From assembly GCA_001769535.1 (NCBI GenBank), contig MEOH01000013.1:17838-81837 (forward strand): a stretch of 64,000 bases of DNA, given 5' to 3'. The stretch is from Bacteroidetes bacterium GWF2_38_335. Lineage in GTDB: Bacteria; Bacteroidota; Bacteroidia; Bacteroidales; GWF2-38-335. The position numbers were made by a program, and so were the translations under genes. Under the pieces are notes generated by a model, which saw only the letters and a list, made by a program, of their open reading frames with translations, ran no database searches and was not told the origin of the DNA. Shown piece after piece: positions 18,131-26,988 of the stretch; positions within the stretch are counted from its first letter, which is position 1, and the number at the start of each line of letters is the position of its first letter.

Positions 18131-19339
18131 CTATTTCAATTCAAAATCAGAATTGGTTTTGATTAAAGTTATCATACTGTTTTCTTCTGTAAGGGATGAT
18201 CCAACGATAACGAAGCCGCCCAAAGATGATTCGGCAACCGAATTGCCTTTTTCATCGCCGGTTCCGCCAAAATAATTTGATTTAATTTCATTTCCTGATG
18301 CATCAATTTCAATGATGTAGGCATCAGCATTGCCCTCGCCAAAACTTTCAGTTGCTCCCACGATTACGAAGTTTTCGCCTGAGGTAAAAATTATTTTTTC
18401 ACAGTACTCAGCTTTTTCCCCTCCATATTTTTTCTCCCAGGTCACATTGTGAATATTCTGACCTGTTCTTACGCAATAGACATCTGCATCAAGATCAACA
18501 GGGTCAAGTGATACTCCGGCAATCAAATATCCATCAGCCAGCTTAACCAATGATGCTGCGGTTTCATTTCCCAAGGCACCAAAAGTAAATTTATCGATCA
18601 GCAATCCGCTTTTATTTGTTTCAAGCATTACAATGTTTGATCCCTCCTGACCGGGTTCGGCAAAACTGAATGTGGTACCGAGCACAACATATCCTTCATC
18701 GTCTTTCTGACAAACATCAACACCGGTTTCAGATAATGCTCCCCCATATCTTTTGGACCACAAACTGTCTCCACTCTGGGATGTTTTTATCAGTAAAATA
18801 TCATTTTCACCTTCAGGGTTACCGTTGCCGGAATTTTCCTCATCAGAATATCCAACAATGATAAAGCCTCCATCGGATGTTTGTTTTACATTAATTCCTT
18901 CTTCTGAAGAACTGTTTCCATATGATTTTTCCCACAATAAGTTTCCATTATAATCTGTTTTTATCAGATATACATTTTCCTTTTCCTCGGGTTCTATTTT
19001 TGTACCAACAATAATATAACCGCCATCAATGGTTTTTTGCACACAATATCCTCTGTCATTGAGAGAGTCTCCGTAATTTTTGCTCCAGATTTCATTTCCA
19101 TTTGCATCTGTTTTGATAAGCACCACATCCGTTTCCCTTGTAACATTCATTGAGCTTCCAACGATCAAATAGCCATTATTTGAAACCTGAAGAACATCGT
19201 TTCCAACATCGGTGAGGGAACTGCCAAAAAACTTGATGAAATAGTCAGGTTGTTCAATTGCAGGATCATTTTTGGTGCATGCACCTGCAATTAGCGCCAA
19301 TAATAAAATCAGCCCTGTATATTTTATAAATATTTTCAT
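18131..19339 (-). CDS. Propeller lipoprotein of the adhesin operon
   Basis: The 402-residue protein has a lipobox (LLALIAGAC, Cys21). The rest is seven repeats of about 52 residues, each with a strand like DVVLIKTDANGNEIWSKNYG followed by a loop and DGGYIIVGTx; seven copies suit one seven-bladed beta-propeller. Similar lipoproteins are described as PQQ-like or delta-60-type repeat proteins in Bacteroidota. No catalytic residues are apparent, so a structural or binding role at the outer-membrane or periplasmic face is likely. Its ATG overlaps the stop of the upstream barrel gene (TAATG), so translation is coupled, and the giant adhesin follows by 43 nt. I infer it works with these two envelope proteins. 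Confidence 0.85.
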   Translation of the reverse strand: MKIFIKYTGLILLLALIAGACTKNDPAIEQPDYFIKFFGSSLTDVGNDVLQVSNNGYLIVGSSMNVTRETDVVLIKTDANGNEIWSKNYGDSLNDRGYCVQKTIDGGYIIVGTKIEPEEKENVYLIKTDYNGNLLWEKSYGNSSSEEGINVKQTSDGGFIIVGYSDEENSGNGNPEGENDILLIKTSQSGDSLWSKRYGGALSETGVDVCQKDDEGYVVLGTTFSFAEPGQEGSNIVMLETNKSGLLIDKFTFGALGNETAASLVKLADGYLIAGVSLDPVDLDADVYCVRTGQNIHNVTWEKKYGGEKAEYCEKIIFTSGENFVIVGATESFGEGNADAYIIEIDASGNEIKSNYFGGTGDEKGNSVAESSLGGFVIVGSSLTEENSMITLIKTNSDFELK

Positions 19340-20370
19340 TAAATATCTTTTTTCTTAGGTTTATAAAATGAATACATATAACCAAAGGATAACATATAGT
19401 TATTCAAAGTGAAATCATCATCAATATAGTAGTATTTGTAAATAAGTTCAGGCGAGGAATACCTGTTATTTTCGTTTACCTGATTCATAAGACCATACAT
19501 ATACCGAAGTTCCAGGAACAAATGCCCCCTTTTAATTTTATACTTTGCTCCGATTGCTCCGATAACGGAAGCATTATATTTACTTCTGAATTCATCGAGT
19601 CCGATATCCGAACCGGTAATATCGCGATGGCTGTTATCGGTATATCTCCTCACAGATGTTCCAAAAGCATTTAGCATCAATGAATTGTTAAATCCCACAC
19701 GAACAAACGGCTTAATTTTTTTCAATTCGAGTTGCCAGGTAAATGAAATCGGGATATCAATTCTGGTTTGTTTTTCATCAAAACTTACCACGGCATAGTC
19801 ATACAAGGAATCAATATATTCATAATTGCTTTGTGCCAGACCAAACTCAGCAGATGCTTCAAATCCCTTGTAGATATAACGATTAACTCTGATACCAAAC
19901 TGGTAGCCCATTCCTGATGAATTGTATTCATAAGCCGTATTTGAAACATTATTCACTCCATAAATCTGGGTTACACGAATTGCGGAATAATTAACTCCAC
20001 CGAACACCCCCAGGGAATAAACAGGTAAAGTTCTGTATTTATCAAGTAGACTTATAAATTCTGAGGGGTCAACAGATTGGTTGATTTCATATTCAGGTTC
20101 CAATTTCAACATCTTCAGCATATATTCCTCCGCTTTATCCTTTTTATCATCGAACAGGTAAGAGATAATAATCAGGCGGTATGCGCGAATTTTTTCATCC
20201 TTGGAGAACCCGTTTTTCAAACATTCATCCAAAAGGGCCGGAACATTTTCAATGACACCATTGTCAAACATTTTTTCAGCCTCTTTAAGAATAACTGCGC
20301 AATTTTGCTGGCTATGCAGAGCACCTGCAAACCCAATAAACAAAAATGCAATGATTAAAAGCTTTTTCAT
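19339..20370 (-). CDS. Periplasmic TPR-like plus outer-membrane barrel protein
   Basis: The 343-residue protein has a signal peptide (MKKLLIIAFLFIGFAGALHS). Residues about 22-115 are helical and TPR-like (ILKEAEKMFDNG, KAEEYMLKMLKLEPEY), followed by a DPSEFISLLDKYR segment. From about 118 the sequence becomes beta-barrel-like (SLGVFGGVNYSAIRV, FGIRVNRYIYKGFEASAEFGLAQ, LELRYMYGL) and ends in LSFGYMYSFYKP. The domain order matches Bacteroidota proteins with an N-terminal TPR that feeds into an outer-membrane beta-barrel. It lies between the STAND NTPase gene (16 nt upstream) and the propeller lipoprotein (1-nt overlap), which suggests it is the outer-membrane component of this operon. Confidence 0.8.
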   Translation of the reverse strand: MKKLLIIAFLFIGFAGALHSQQNCAVILKEAEKMFDNGVIENVPALLDECLKNGFSKDEKIRAYRLIIISYLFDDKKDKAEEYMLKMLKLEPEYEINQSVDPSEFISLLDKYRTLPVYSLGVFGGVNYSAIRVTQIYGVNNVSNTAYEYNSSGMGYQFGIRVNRYIYKGFEASAEFGLAQSNYEYIDSLYDYAVVSFDEKQTRIDIPISFTWQLELKKIKPFVRVGFNNSLMLNAFGTSVRRYTDNSHRDITGSDIGLDEFRSKYNASVIGAIGAKYKIKRGHLFLELRYMYGLMNQVNENNRYSSPELIYKYYYIDDDFTLNNYMLSFGYMYSFYKPKKKDI

Positions 20371-20386
20371 AAATAGTTTTCCATAA

Positions 20387-23300
20387 TTAAGGTTTCATAT
20401 CCATTGTATTCTTAAACGGAATGTCATTTCCAACATAAGTATTCCATTCATTCTGTGTCATATTTCTGGGTAACCTGGACAGTAAATTCTGAGCCATTGT
20501 TCGTGCTCTGATTTCCCATTTTTTAATATCCGAACCGGAACATGCTGTAACCAATTCTTTGTCATCAAAGCTAAATGCAAGTGAAAGCACCCATGATTCA
20601 TGGTCTTTCAATATTATGGGTTCAATATTCAGGTTATTCGATTGCCATATCTTAGCACTGTTATCGGAACTTGCAGAAGCAAGAAGTTTGTCGTCTGAGC
20701 TAAATTGCATGTCATTGATCCTGGCACTATGGCCCTTATATTTTGTAATAAGCTCCTTGTCTGAAGTATTCCACATGTAAATATTACCTGATTTATCTCC
20801 TGCGGCAACTGTTTTACCATCATTACTAAATACCACAACATTCATGGCTTCTGTACCGGTATATAAAACTTTTTTAGAAAATGTTTTAAAATCCCACAGT
20901 ACAATTTCTCCGCTTACCGTTGCTGCAGCAATATATTGGTCATTTCGGGAAACACTTACAGATTTAACTGCCGATCCACATTTTCCAACGATAGTTTTTT
21001 CGGATGAGGACACATTCCATTTCATCACCGTACTGTCGGATCCACCGGAAACCAGATATTTACTGTCACCTGAGAAATCAACAGAAACAACATTTCCTGC
21101 ATGGCCAATCAAATTGGTTTTTGCACCTGAAGCGAGGTCGATCATAAGAATTTCTTTGCTTTCGGAGGCACATGCCAGCCATTTCATGTCATCGCTGTGT
21201 GAAATATCCTGAAAGATTGTACTGCCCGAAAAAACCAGGCTTGAGTTACTGGATGTATCAGATAAATCCCATTTTAGAATTTTTCCATCGCTGCCTGCAC
21301 TATAAAACACTTTGCTGTTTGGCGAAAATGCAATAGACCTGACAGCATTATTATGGCCTTTAAACAGATTAAAGTTTTGTCCTAAAACGGCTTTTAATGA
21401 ATAATACAACCCACTGTAAATATCGGGGTTATATTCCCCGCCATTGTAATCTTTATTGAAAATGTATGCCTGATATGCCAGCAAGGATTTTCTTTCAGTA
21501 TTATCAGTGAGCTGCACAGATTTAACAGCCATTGATTGAGAAATGGAAAGCATTCTTAACTTGTAAGCCTCCTCTCGGGCTGCTTCGGCCAGTTTTTTCT
21601 CGGCAAATGCTTCCTGTGATTTTGTTTCTGCAAGTTGTCTTTGCTCATTGGCTTCCACAGATTTTTTATATGCAATTTCGCGCTGAAGACGGGCTTCTTC
21701 AAGACTTTTAAGCGCCAGACTTTTTTGATTATCAGCTTCCATTTTTTGTTTAATGGCTTCTGTTTGCTTCAAATTAGCAATCTGTCTTTGCTCATCGGCA
21801 AGTGATTTCTGCTTTTCAGCTTCTTCTTTTTGTATTTTTGCCTCTTTTTCTTTCTTTAGTGCGATCTGAGTTTGCTTTTCAGCTTCATCTCTTTGTTTGT
21901 TTGATTCACTTTGCATCATAATGGCATAAACCATAAATGCTAAAGAAATGATGGCTGCTGTACCAAGTACGATAGCAAAAATTCTTGATCTGCGGAGGGC
22001 TTTTTTCTGGAGTCGGATTTTATTTTGTTCTTCAGAAAGGTGTTCTTTTTCTGACGTTTCAAGGTAGGCCATGGTTCTTTCAAAAGCCGGGGCATATCTT
22101 TTTGCCCAGGTAAGAGTGGGCTGTTTTTCTTTACGCCAATTGAGAGCCAAATGAAGGTCGGGTGGTCTCCAAAGACCGATTTTTCCTTCCTGATAAGCAG
22201 ATGCTGCTTCAGAAAGTCTGACATACATCTGAACCGCAATAGATTCTTCATCAACCCATACTTTCAGTTTATCCCAAATCCTCATCATACTCTCATGTGA
22301 AATATCTACGATGGAATCTCTGGTAAGTTTTTGATCGGATGATGTAAGGAATGATCGTCCTTTTGACCGGAAACGGTCGATTACGGCAATTACTTTTGTT
22401 TCTCCGGATTGAGAAATAGATGCTATTTCATTTACACTAGAAGGATGTCTGATGCCCCGGTTATCGCTTCCGCGTTCGGTCAGAGTTTTAAATAGATTTT
22501 CACAAATTCTTTTTTCATCAGGATCGAGTTCATCATAAGCTTCATTGGCATGTTTGGATAACGCTGTTTCAATACATCCAATGGCTTCATAATGGACAAT
22601 ATCCATTTCTTCTTCCACTTTTCTGTTTGATATCCAATAATCCCAGGTACGCATTAAGGCATGTTGCAAAACCGGAAGTTGATCAGGGTTATCACCAACA
22701 TCATTAAGCAATTGATTAACCAGTTTATCAGATATTTTTCCTCCTCCCACGGCAACCGGACCTTCAATGGCAGCCCGCAGGTTATCACGAGTCATCTGGG
22801 GGACAAGATAATGGCTGTTGTTAATAAACTGAGTAAGCTCCTGATATTGTGAACACTCACCGATAAAGTCAGAACGCATGGTCATTACAACATAAACCGG
22901 AACATCTTTTTGTTTTACTGCTTCGAGCAACAGTTTAACAAAAGCGAATGATTCGTTGGAAGAATTTGTATTATCAAATTTCTTTTTAAATCTGAAAAGC
23001 TCTTCGAACTGGTCGGCAAGAATGAGGATATTTTCATCCTCTTCTTTATCAAGCTGTTTTATGGTTTCAACAAGTCCGAGTGAACTGCTTTCCAAAACTG
23101 ATCTTATAATTGCTTTATTATGTCCTTTTTCGGTTTTTTTATCATTCGAAGCAATTGCTTCGGCAAGGTTGCCAATGGGGTCGTTACCCGGACGGGTAAC
23201 AATAACTTTCCATTTTGCACCCGCTTCGGTAATAAATCCGCCATGTAGAATGGGTACTAATCCACAATACATAAGAGAAGATTTACCGCTACCCGACGAG

Positions 23301-23461
23301 CCAACAACGGCGACAAAACGGTTTTTTGACAGATTGTTCAAAACCTCCTCGCTTTGTCCCTCCCTGCCAAAAAACAAATGACTTTCCTCGATACTAAAGG
23401 GTCTGAGCCCCGGAAATGGATTAACCAAATCTGAATTTGATTTTTTACTGCTAATACTCAT
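20387..23461 (-). CDS. STAND-class NTPase (nSTAND1) with membrane helix and WD40 propeller
   Basis: In this 1024-residue protein, residues 14-33 hold the nSTAND1 entry motif (NPFPGLRPF..EESHLFFGRE). The P-loop is G54-SSGSGKS-S61, and Walker B is ILILAD145-150 followed by E153-E154. A helical winged region follows to about 490, then one membrane helix (about 492-515) and a long charged coiled coil (about 516-645) of EAEKQ/EKEA-type repeats. Seven WD40 repeats (about 700-985, e.g. GHAGNVVSVDFSGDSKYLVSG) give one full propeller, and the C-terminal tail reads LPRNMTQNEWNTYVG. STAND NTPases are switches that oligomerise on ligand binding. The membrane helix places the NTPase and propeller on opposite sides if it spans once. 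The TIR-like gene ends 4 nt upstream, so the two are likely coupled. Confidence 0.9.
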   Translation of the reverse strand: MSISSKKSNSDLVNPFPGLRPFSIEESHLFFGREGQSEEVLNNLSKNRFVAVVGSSGSGKSSLMYCGLVPILHGGFITEAGAKWKVIVTRPGNDPIGNLAEAIASNDKKTEKGHNKAIIRSVLESSSLGLVETIKQLDKEEDENILILADQFEELFRFKKKFDNTNSSNESFAFVKLLLEAVKQKDVPVYVVMTMRSDFIGECSQYQELTQFINNSHYLVPQMTRDNLRAAIEGPVAVGGGKISDKLVNQLLNDVGDNPDQLPVLQHALMRTWDYWISNRKVEEEMDIVHYEAIGCIETALSKHANEAYDELDPDEKRICENLFKTLTERGSDNRGIRHPSSVNEIASISQSGETKVIAVIDRFRSKGRSFLTSSDQKLTRDSIVDISHESMMRIWDKLKVWVDEESIAVQMYVRLSEAASAYQEGKIGLWRPPDLHLALNWRKEKQPTLTWAKRYAPAFERTMAYLETSEKEHLSEEQNKIRLQKKALRRSRIFAIVLGTAAIISLAFMVYAIMMQSESNKQRDEAEKQTQIALKKEKEAKIQKEEAEKQKSLADEQRQIANLKQTEAIKQKMEADNQKSLALKSLEEARLQREIAYKKSVEANEQRQLAETKSQEAFAEKKLAEAAREEAYKLRMLSISQSMAVKSVQLTDNTERKSLLAYQAYIFNKDYNGGEYNPDIYSGLYYSLKAVLGQNFNLFKGHNNAVRSIAFSPNSKVFYSAGSDGKILKWDLSDTSSNSSLVFSGSTIFQDISHSDDMKWLACASESKEILMIDLASGAKTNLIGHAGNVVSVDFSGDSKYLVSGGSDSTVMKWNVSSSEKTIVGKCGSAVKSVSVSRNDQYIAAATVSGEIVLWDFKTFSKKVLYTGTEAMNVVVFSNDGKTVAAGDKSGNIYMWNTSDKELITKYKGHSARINDMQFSSDDKLLASASSDNSAKIWQSNNLNIEPIILKDHESWVLSLAFSFDDKELVTACSGSDIKKWEIRARTMAQNLLSRLPRNMTQNEWNTYVGNDIPFKNTMDMKP

Positions 23462-23465
23462 AAAG

Positions 23466-24890
23466 TTAATTCATTAATTTTTCAATTAATGGTTTCATAA
23501 CATCCTCATAATTGCCATTAATACCATTTACAACAAAATAATCGTTGCTAAACTGAAAATTTTCGTTTTTGTTAATTGTAACCATTGCTTTGGCCTTAAA
23601 GAGTTTTTTTCGGCCAAAACCCAGTGATTTGAGCACATCATTCATTTTACTCTGAGTCCATTGACTTTCCGGATTATCAGTGACGATAACAATTCCGTCA
23701 CAGGTAGCCATATTTTCTCTGTGTTTCGAAATCATGCTTTGTTTTTCAATGTATTCATCAAGCTGGTTAATATTAATTCCCGATTTGCTAAGCAACGACA
23801 TTACCTTTTCGGCGTGAATCTTGTGTTTTGGTTCATACATTACATAAGTAATCAATCCTTCGGTTACTTCAGAACCTGCTTTTGGGTTTGCTGACTGGTT
23901 TAAAATTACCCTGTGAATTATAGATTTAAACTCTTCAATTGGAGTCTGAACAAGTTCAGCTCCCTGCAATTCTTCACTATTCCTTTTAAGTTTTTCAATA
24001 TTAATTCGTTGAGTTTCCTCTTCAAATAGCAAGTCAGGCGGAATCCAAATCAGTCGCTTAATTTTTCCTTTACTTTCTTTACAATATTTGGCACCCAACA
24101 CATTTTGAAATTCGGCCAGACTTTGATTTGTACCCTGAACGAGAGTACCTTCGACACTTCCAAAAATATGTACAGCGAGGTTTGAAAAACCAAGGCATTC
24201 CAAAATATATTTTTCGAGAAGTGATTTATCTTCAGGTAGTTGATTATCAGGAAGAACATTATAGCCGTAATGCATAAGTTCTCTTTTTATAATTTCTCTG
24301 TTAAACACCTGATCGGCACCAGTTTCAGCAAGAAAAACCGTTTTATTTGTTTTAACTGATGTGGATCTTATATTATAAGAGATATTGTAAGCAAGGTCGA
24401 CCAGTCTAAGTCTATATTCCCTCAAATCGTTGTATTCAGTATTTTTGGTAAAATCAACAGGGGCAACAGTTGAGTCATTCTTGGTAAAGAACCTGTACGG
24501 CAACAAATTTCGAACATACTCGGGCTGTGCGGCTTTCTTTAAATCAGAAACAAGAATTTTAAAAATCCGATGATCAGCCTTTTTCCCTGACATATCTTTT
24601 TGGATTACAGAAAGAATTGTAGCGAGTTCCTGAACCGATTTTGTTGATGATGCATAGCTGTCGTCAAGGATAACAACAAAAGCTGCGGTTTTTGAAAATA
24701 TCTCTACAGGGGCAACTGATGTAAAATCTTTGTCATTCAGCAGTTGAGTGCTGGTAAGAATGTTAGTTTCCCTTTTAAGGATTCTGTCCAAAACATCTTT
24801 CAGCAAAAGTCTGAAATCAGCAGCCCAGCCAATAATTTCGGGTTTATTTTCGGCTGTACAACTGATAAAAATATCATACTTATTATCCAC
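23466..24890 (-). CDS. Three-domain TIR/DUF4062-like protein
   Basis: The 474-residue cytoplasmic protein has three Rossmann-like segments. Residues 5-165 start YDIFISCTAE and include VILDDSYASSTKSVQEL; Glu88 sits where TIR NADases keep their catalytic glutamate. Residues about 182-300 resemble DUF4062 (TVFLAETGADQVFNREIIKREL, GYNVLP, CLGFSNLAVHIFGSVEG, then NQSLAEFQ). Residues about 350-474 form a second TIR-like fold (ITYVMYEPKHKIHAEKVMSLL, CDGIVIVTDN). TIR domains act as protein adaptors or NAD-cleaving effectors in bacterial defence, but activity cannot be judged here. The gene is 4 nt before the STAND NTPase and 18 nt after the phosphatase, an arrangement that suggests it is the STAND partner or effector. 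Confidence 0.75.
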   Translation of the reverse strand: MDNKYDIFISCTAENKPEIIGWAADFRLLLKDVLDRILKRETNILTSTQLLNDKDFTSVAPVEIFSKTAAFVVILDDSYASSTKSVQELATILSVIQKDMSGKKADHRIFKILVSDLKKAAQPEYVRNLLPYRFFTKNDSTVAPVDFTKNTEYNDLREYRLRLVDLAYNISYNIRSTSVKTNKTVFLAETGADQVFNREIIKRELMHYGYNVLPDNQLPEDKSLLEKYILECLGFSNLAVHIFGSVEGTLVQGTNQSLAEFQNVLGAKYCKESKGKIKRLIWIPPDLLFEEETQRINIEKLKRNSEELQGAELVQTPIEEFKSIIHRVILNQSANPKAGSEVTEGLITYVMYEPKHKIHAEKVMSLLSKSGININQLDEYIEKQSMISKHRENMATCDGIVIVTDNPESQWTQSKMNDVLKSLGFGRKKLFKAKAMVTINKNENFQFSNDYFVVNGINGNYEDVMKPLIEKLMN

Positions 24891-24908
24891 TTTATCCAGT
24901 ATTAATAG

Positions 24909-26969
24909 TTATTTTATTTTCACTCCAATTACAAGAATGTCATCAACTTGTTCATTGATACCCATCCAGTCAAACAAGCCCTTTTCAAGAAGGGTTTTCT
25001 GATCTTCCATTGGGTGATCCTGAACTTCGAGCAACATTTGACGAAATCTTTTATACATTATTTTTTTATTCAATGGTCCACCGAACTGATCGGCATAGCC
25101 ATCAGAAAAGATATACAAAGTATCACCTGATATGAGATCTATATCGTAATTTGTATAATTTTTGGCATCCTGTGGTTCATGTGATCCGATGGGTGATTTG
25201 TCACCTTTAAACTCTATAAGCTCGTTGTTTCTGACCAGGTAGAGCGGATTGTATGCACCTGCAAACTGACACTTTCTATTTTCGAAATCGACAGAACAAA
25301 GGGCAATATCCATACCATCTTTGATTCCACTATTAACTGCTTCACGTCTCATTGAATTTGTCACACCCACATTCAATTCATCCAAAATCTGGCCTGGTGA
25401 CAGAATTTCTTTAACATTGACAATATATGCAAGCTGGTCATTTCCCACAATTGACATGAATGCGCCCGGAACGCCGTGTCCGGTACAGTCAACGGCCGAG
25501 AAAAGCACCCTGCCTTCCTTTTGAGCAATCCAATAAAAGTCGCCCGAAACAATATCCTTTGGTTTGTAAAGAATGAAACTATCGGGTAAAAGCTTTTTAA
25601 TCAACTGATCAGGAGGTAGAATGGCAGTTTGGATTCTCTTGGCATACCTGATGCTGTCGGTAATGTGTTTGTTCTGAATTTCTATTTTCTCGTAAGCTGT
25701 TTCAAGTCTGCTGTTCTTATCAGAGAGCGCATCACGCTGAGCTTCAATCTCTTCCTTTTGGTGTTCGATTTCAGCAGTACGTTCCTTAACTTTTTGTTCA
25801 AGTTCATTGTAATATTCCTCAATGCGCTCAAGCATGTAGTTAAAATGCTCTGAAAGTTTCGTTATTTCATTGTTTCCTTCAACCTCGGCCCGAGCCTCAA
25901 GCTTACCTTCGGCAATTCTGTTTACATTATCGACAAGCTTTTTGATTGGTCTGGTAATTACCCTTGTTTTATTATAAATCAACAGGATAACAGCAATAAT
26001 GGTAAAGCCAAAAATAACAATGGCTTTCAGAAGTTCAAAAGTAAGAAGTTTTGTATCGTTTGATCTGTCGGTAATGATTTGAATAACGGAACCCTTGTAC
26101 AGGCTGGTATTTTTTCGTTCCATGTAAATGTAATCGATGGTAACATTTTTGTCACCGTCTTCCTTTTCAATGGTTTTTCCTTTTGCGGAGGCAAAAACAT
26201 CTTTCAGTGTTTCGCGCAGGTTTTCATTCAATTCAGCTCTACTGACAAGTGAAAAAGGGTTCACTTCTCCAATAAAGAGGTCAACAGAAACAATACCGGC
26301 ATCTTCATTTGAAAAGTCACTTATGGTTCTTTGGATTACTTCGATCAGTTCATCTGCTTTTGCAGAGTAAAAACCAATTTCAATGATATATTTTCCGTCA
26401 AGTGTGGGATGGTAAGTATATTTTTTCAGTCGACGGGTTTTTTGTTCAAGGGCAAATCGTTCGCTGACAAATTTTTTCTCTTTCAGAATATTAAGCAAGT
26501 AGTTTTTATGGTCTTCACCAAAATCGAAGAAGTTCAGATGGAGATCCTTTCTGAAAGTTGTATTTACAACTACTCCATTCGTATTGATCACATAAATATC
26601 CTCCATTTTCGGGTCCATGCGCAATTCTTTCCGAACAATTTCCAGGTCAATAGTTTCTATGCTGTCAGTAGAAACAAAAATTTCATTCACAAGTTTATTA
26701 CTGAGTTTTTCCATTTTCTCATCCAGTTTCTCCTCAATCAGACCAAGTGCCAGGTCCTGAAATTCCATAGTGTGTCTGATTTCATCAATAATGATTTTAT
26801 TTTTCACATCATATGATTCAATCAGAAGGTTTTTTGTCTGATAGTAATTTAACCCGGCAAGGGCCAATAGGGCAATAACAACCGGAATAACAACATTTAA
26901 AATCAACTGTTTAAAAATCGTAGTTGATTTCATTTTTTTAAATTTTTTGCTTCTAAATAATTCTAACAT
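24909..26969 (-). CDS. Membrane sensor with HAMP and SpoIIE/PP2C-type phosphatase domain
   Basis: The 686-residue protein has a first membrane helix at about 20-44 (LILNVVIPVVIALLALAGL), a periplasmic sensor region to about 310, and a second helix at about 320-345 (AIVIFGFTIIAVILLIY). A HAMP (RPIKKLVDNVNRIAEGKLEA) and a coiled coil (ELEQKVKERTAEIEHQKEE) follow. The SpoIIE-type PP2C domain runs from about 455, with metal aspartates in SGDFYW, AVDCTGHGVPGAFMS, FSDGYADQFGG and VDDILVIG. Such phosphatases dephosphorylate anti-anti-sigma factors or similar targets; no STAS or kinase partner gene is in the window, so its substrate is unknown. The start could also be the downstream Met (MKSTTIFKQ). 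It lies 19 nt behind the transporter-fusion gene. Confidence 0.88.
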   Translation of the reverse strand: MLELFRSKKFKKMKSTTIFKQLILNVVIPVVIALLALAGLNYYQTKNLLIESYDVKNKIIIDEIRHTMEFQDLALGLIEEKLDEKMEKLSNKLVNEIFVSTDSIETIDLEIVRKELRMDPKMEDIYVINTNGVVVNTTFRKDLHLNFFDFGEDHKNYLLNILKEKKFVSERFALEQKTRRLKKYTYHPTLDGKYIIEIGFYSAKADELIEVIQRTISDFSNEDAGIVSVDLFIGEVNPFSLVSRAELNENLRETLKDVFASAKGKTIEKEDGDKNVTIDYIYMERKNTSLYKGSVIQIITDRSNDTKLLTFELLKAIVIFGFTIIAVILLIYNKTRVITRPIKKLVDNVNRIAEGKLEARAEVEGNNEITKLSEHFNYMLERIEEYYNELEQKVKERTAEIEHQKEEIEAQRDALSDKNSRLETAYEKIEIQNKHITDSIRYAKRIQTAILPPDQLIKKLLPDSFILYKPKDIVSGDFYWIAQKEGRVLFSAVDCTGHGVPGAFMSIVGNDQLAYIVNVKEILSPGQILDELNVGVTNSMRREAVNSGIKDGMDIALCSVDFENRKCQFAGAYNPLYLVRNNELIEFKGDKSPIGSHEPQDAKNYTNYDIDLISGDTLYIFSDGYADQFGGPLNKKIMYKRFRQMLLEVQDHPMEDQKTLLEKGLFDWMGINEQVDDILVIGVKIK

Positions 26970-26988
26970 ATCTGTTATTTATTTGACA

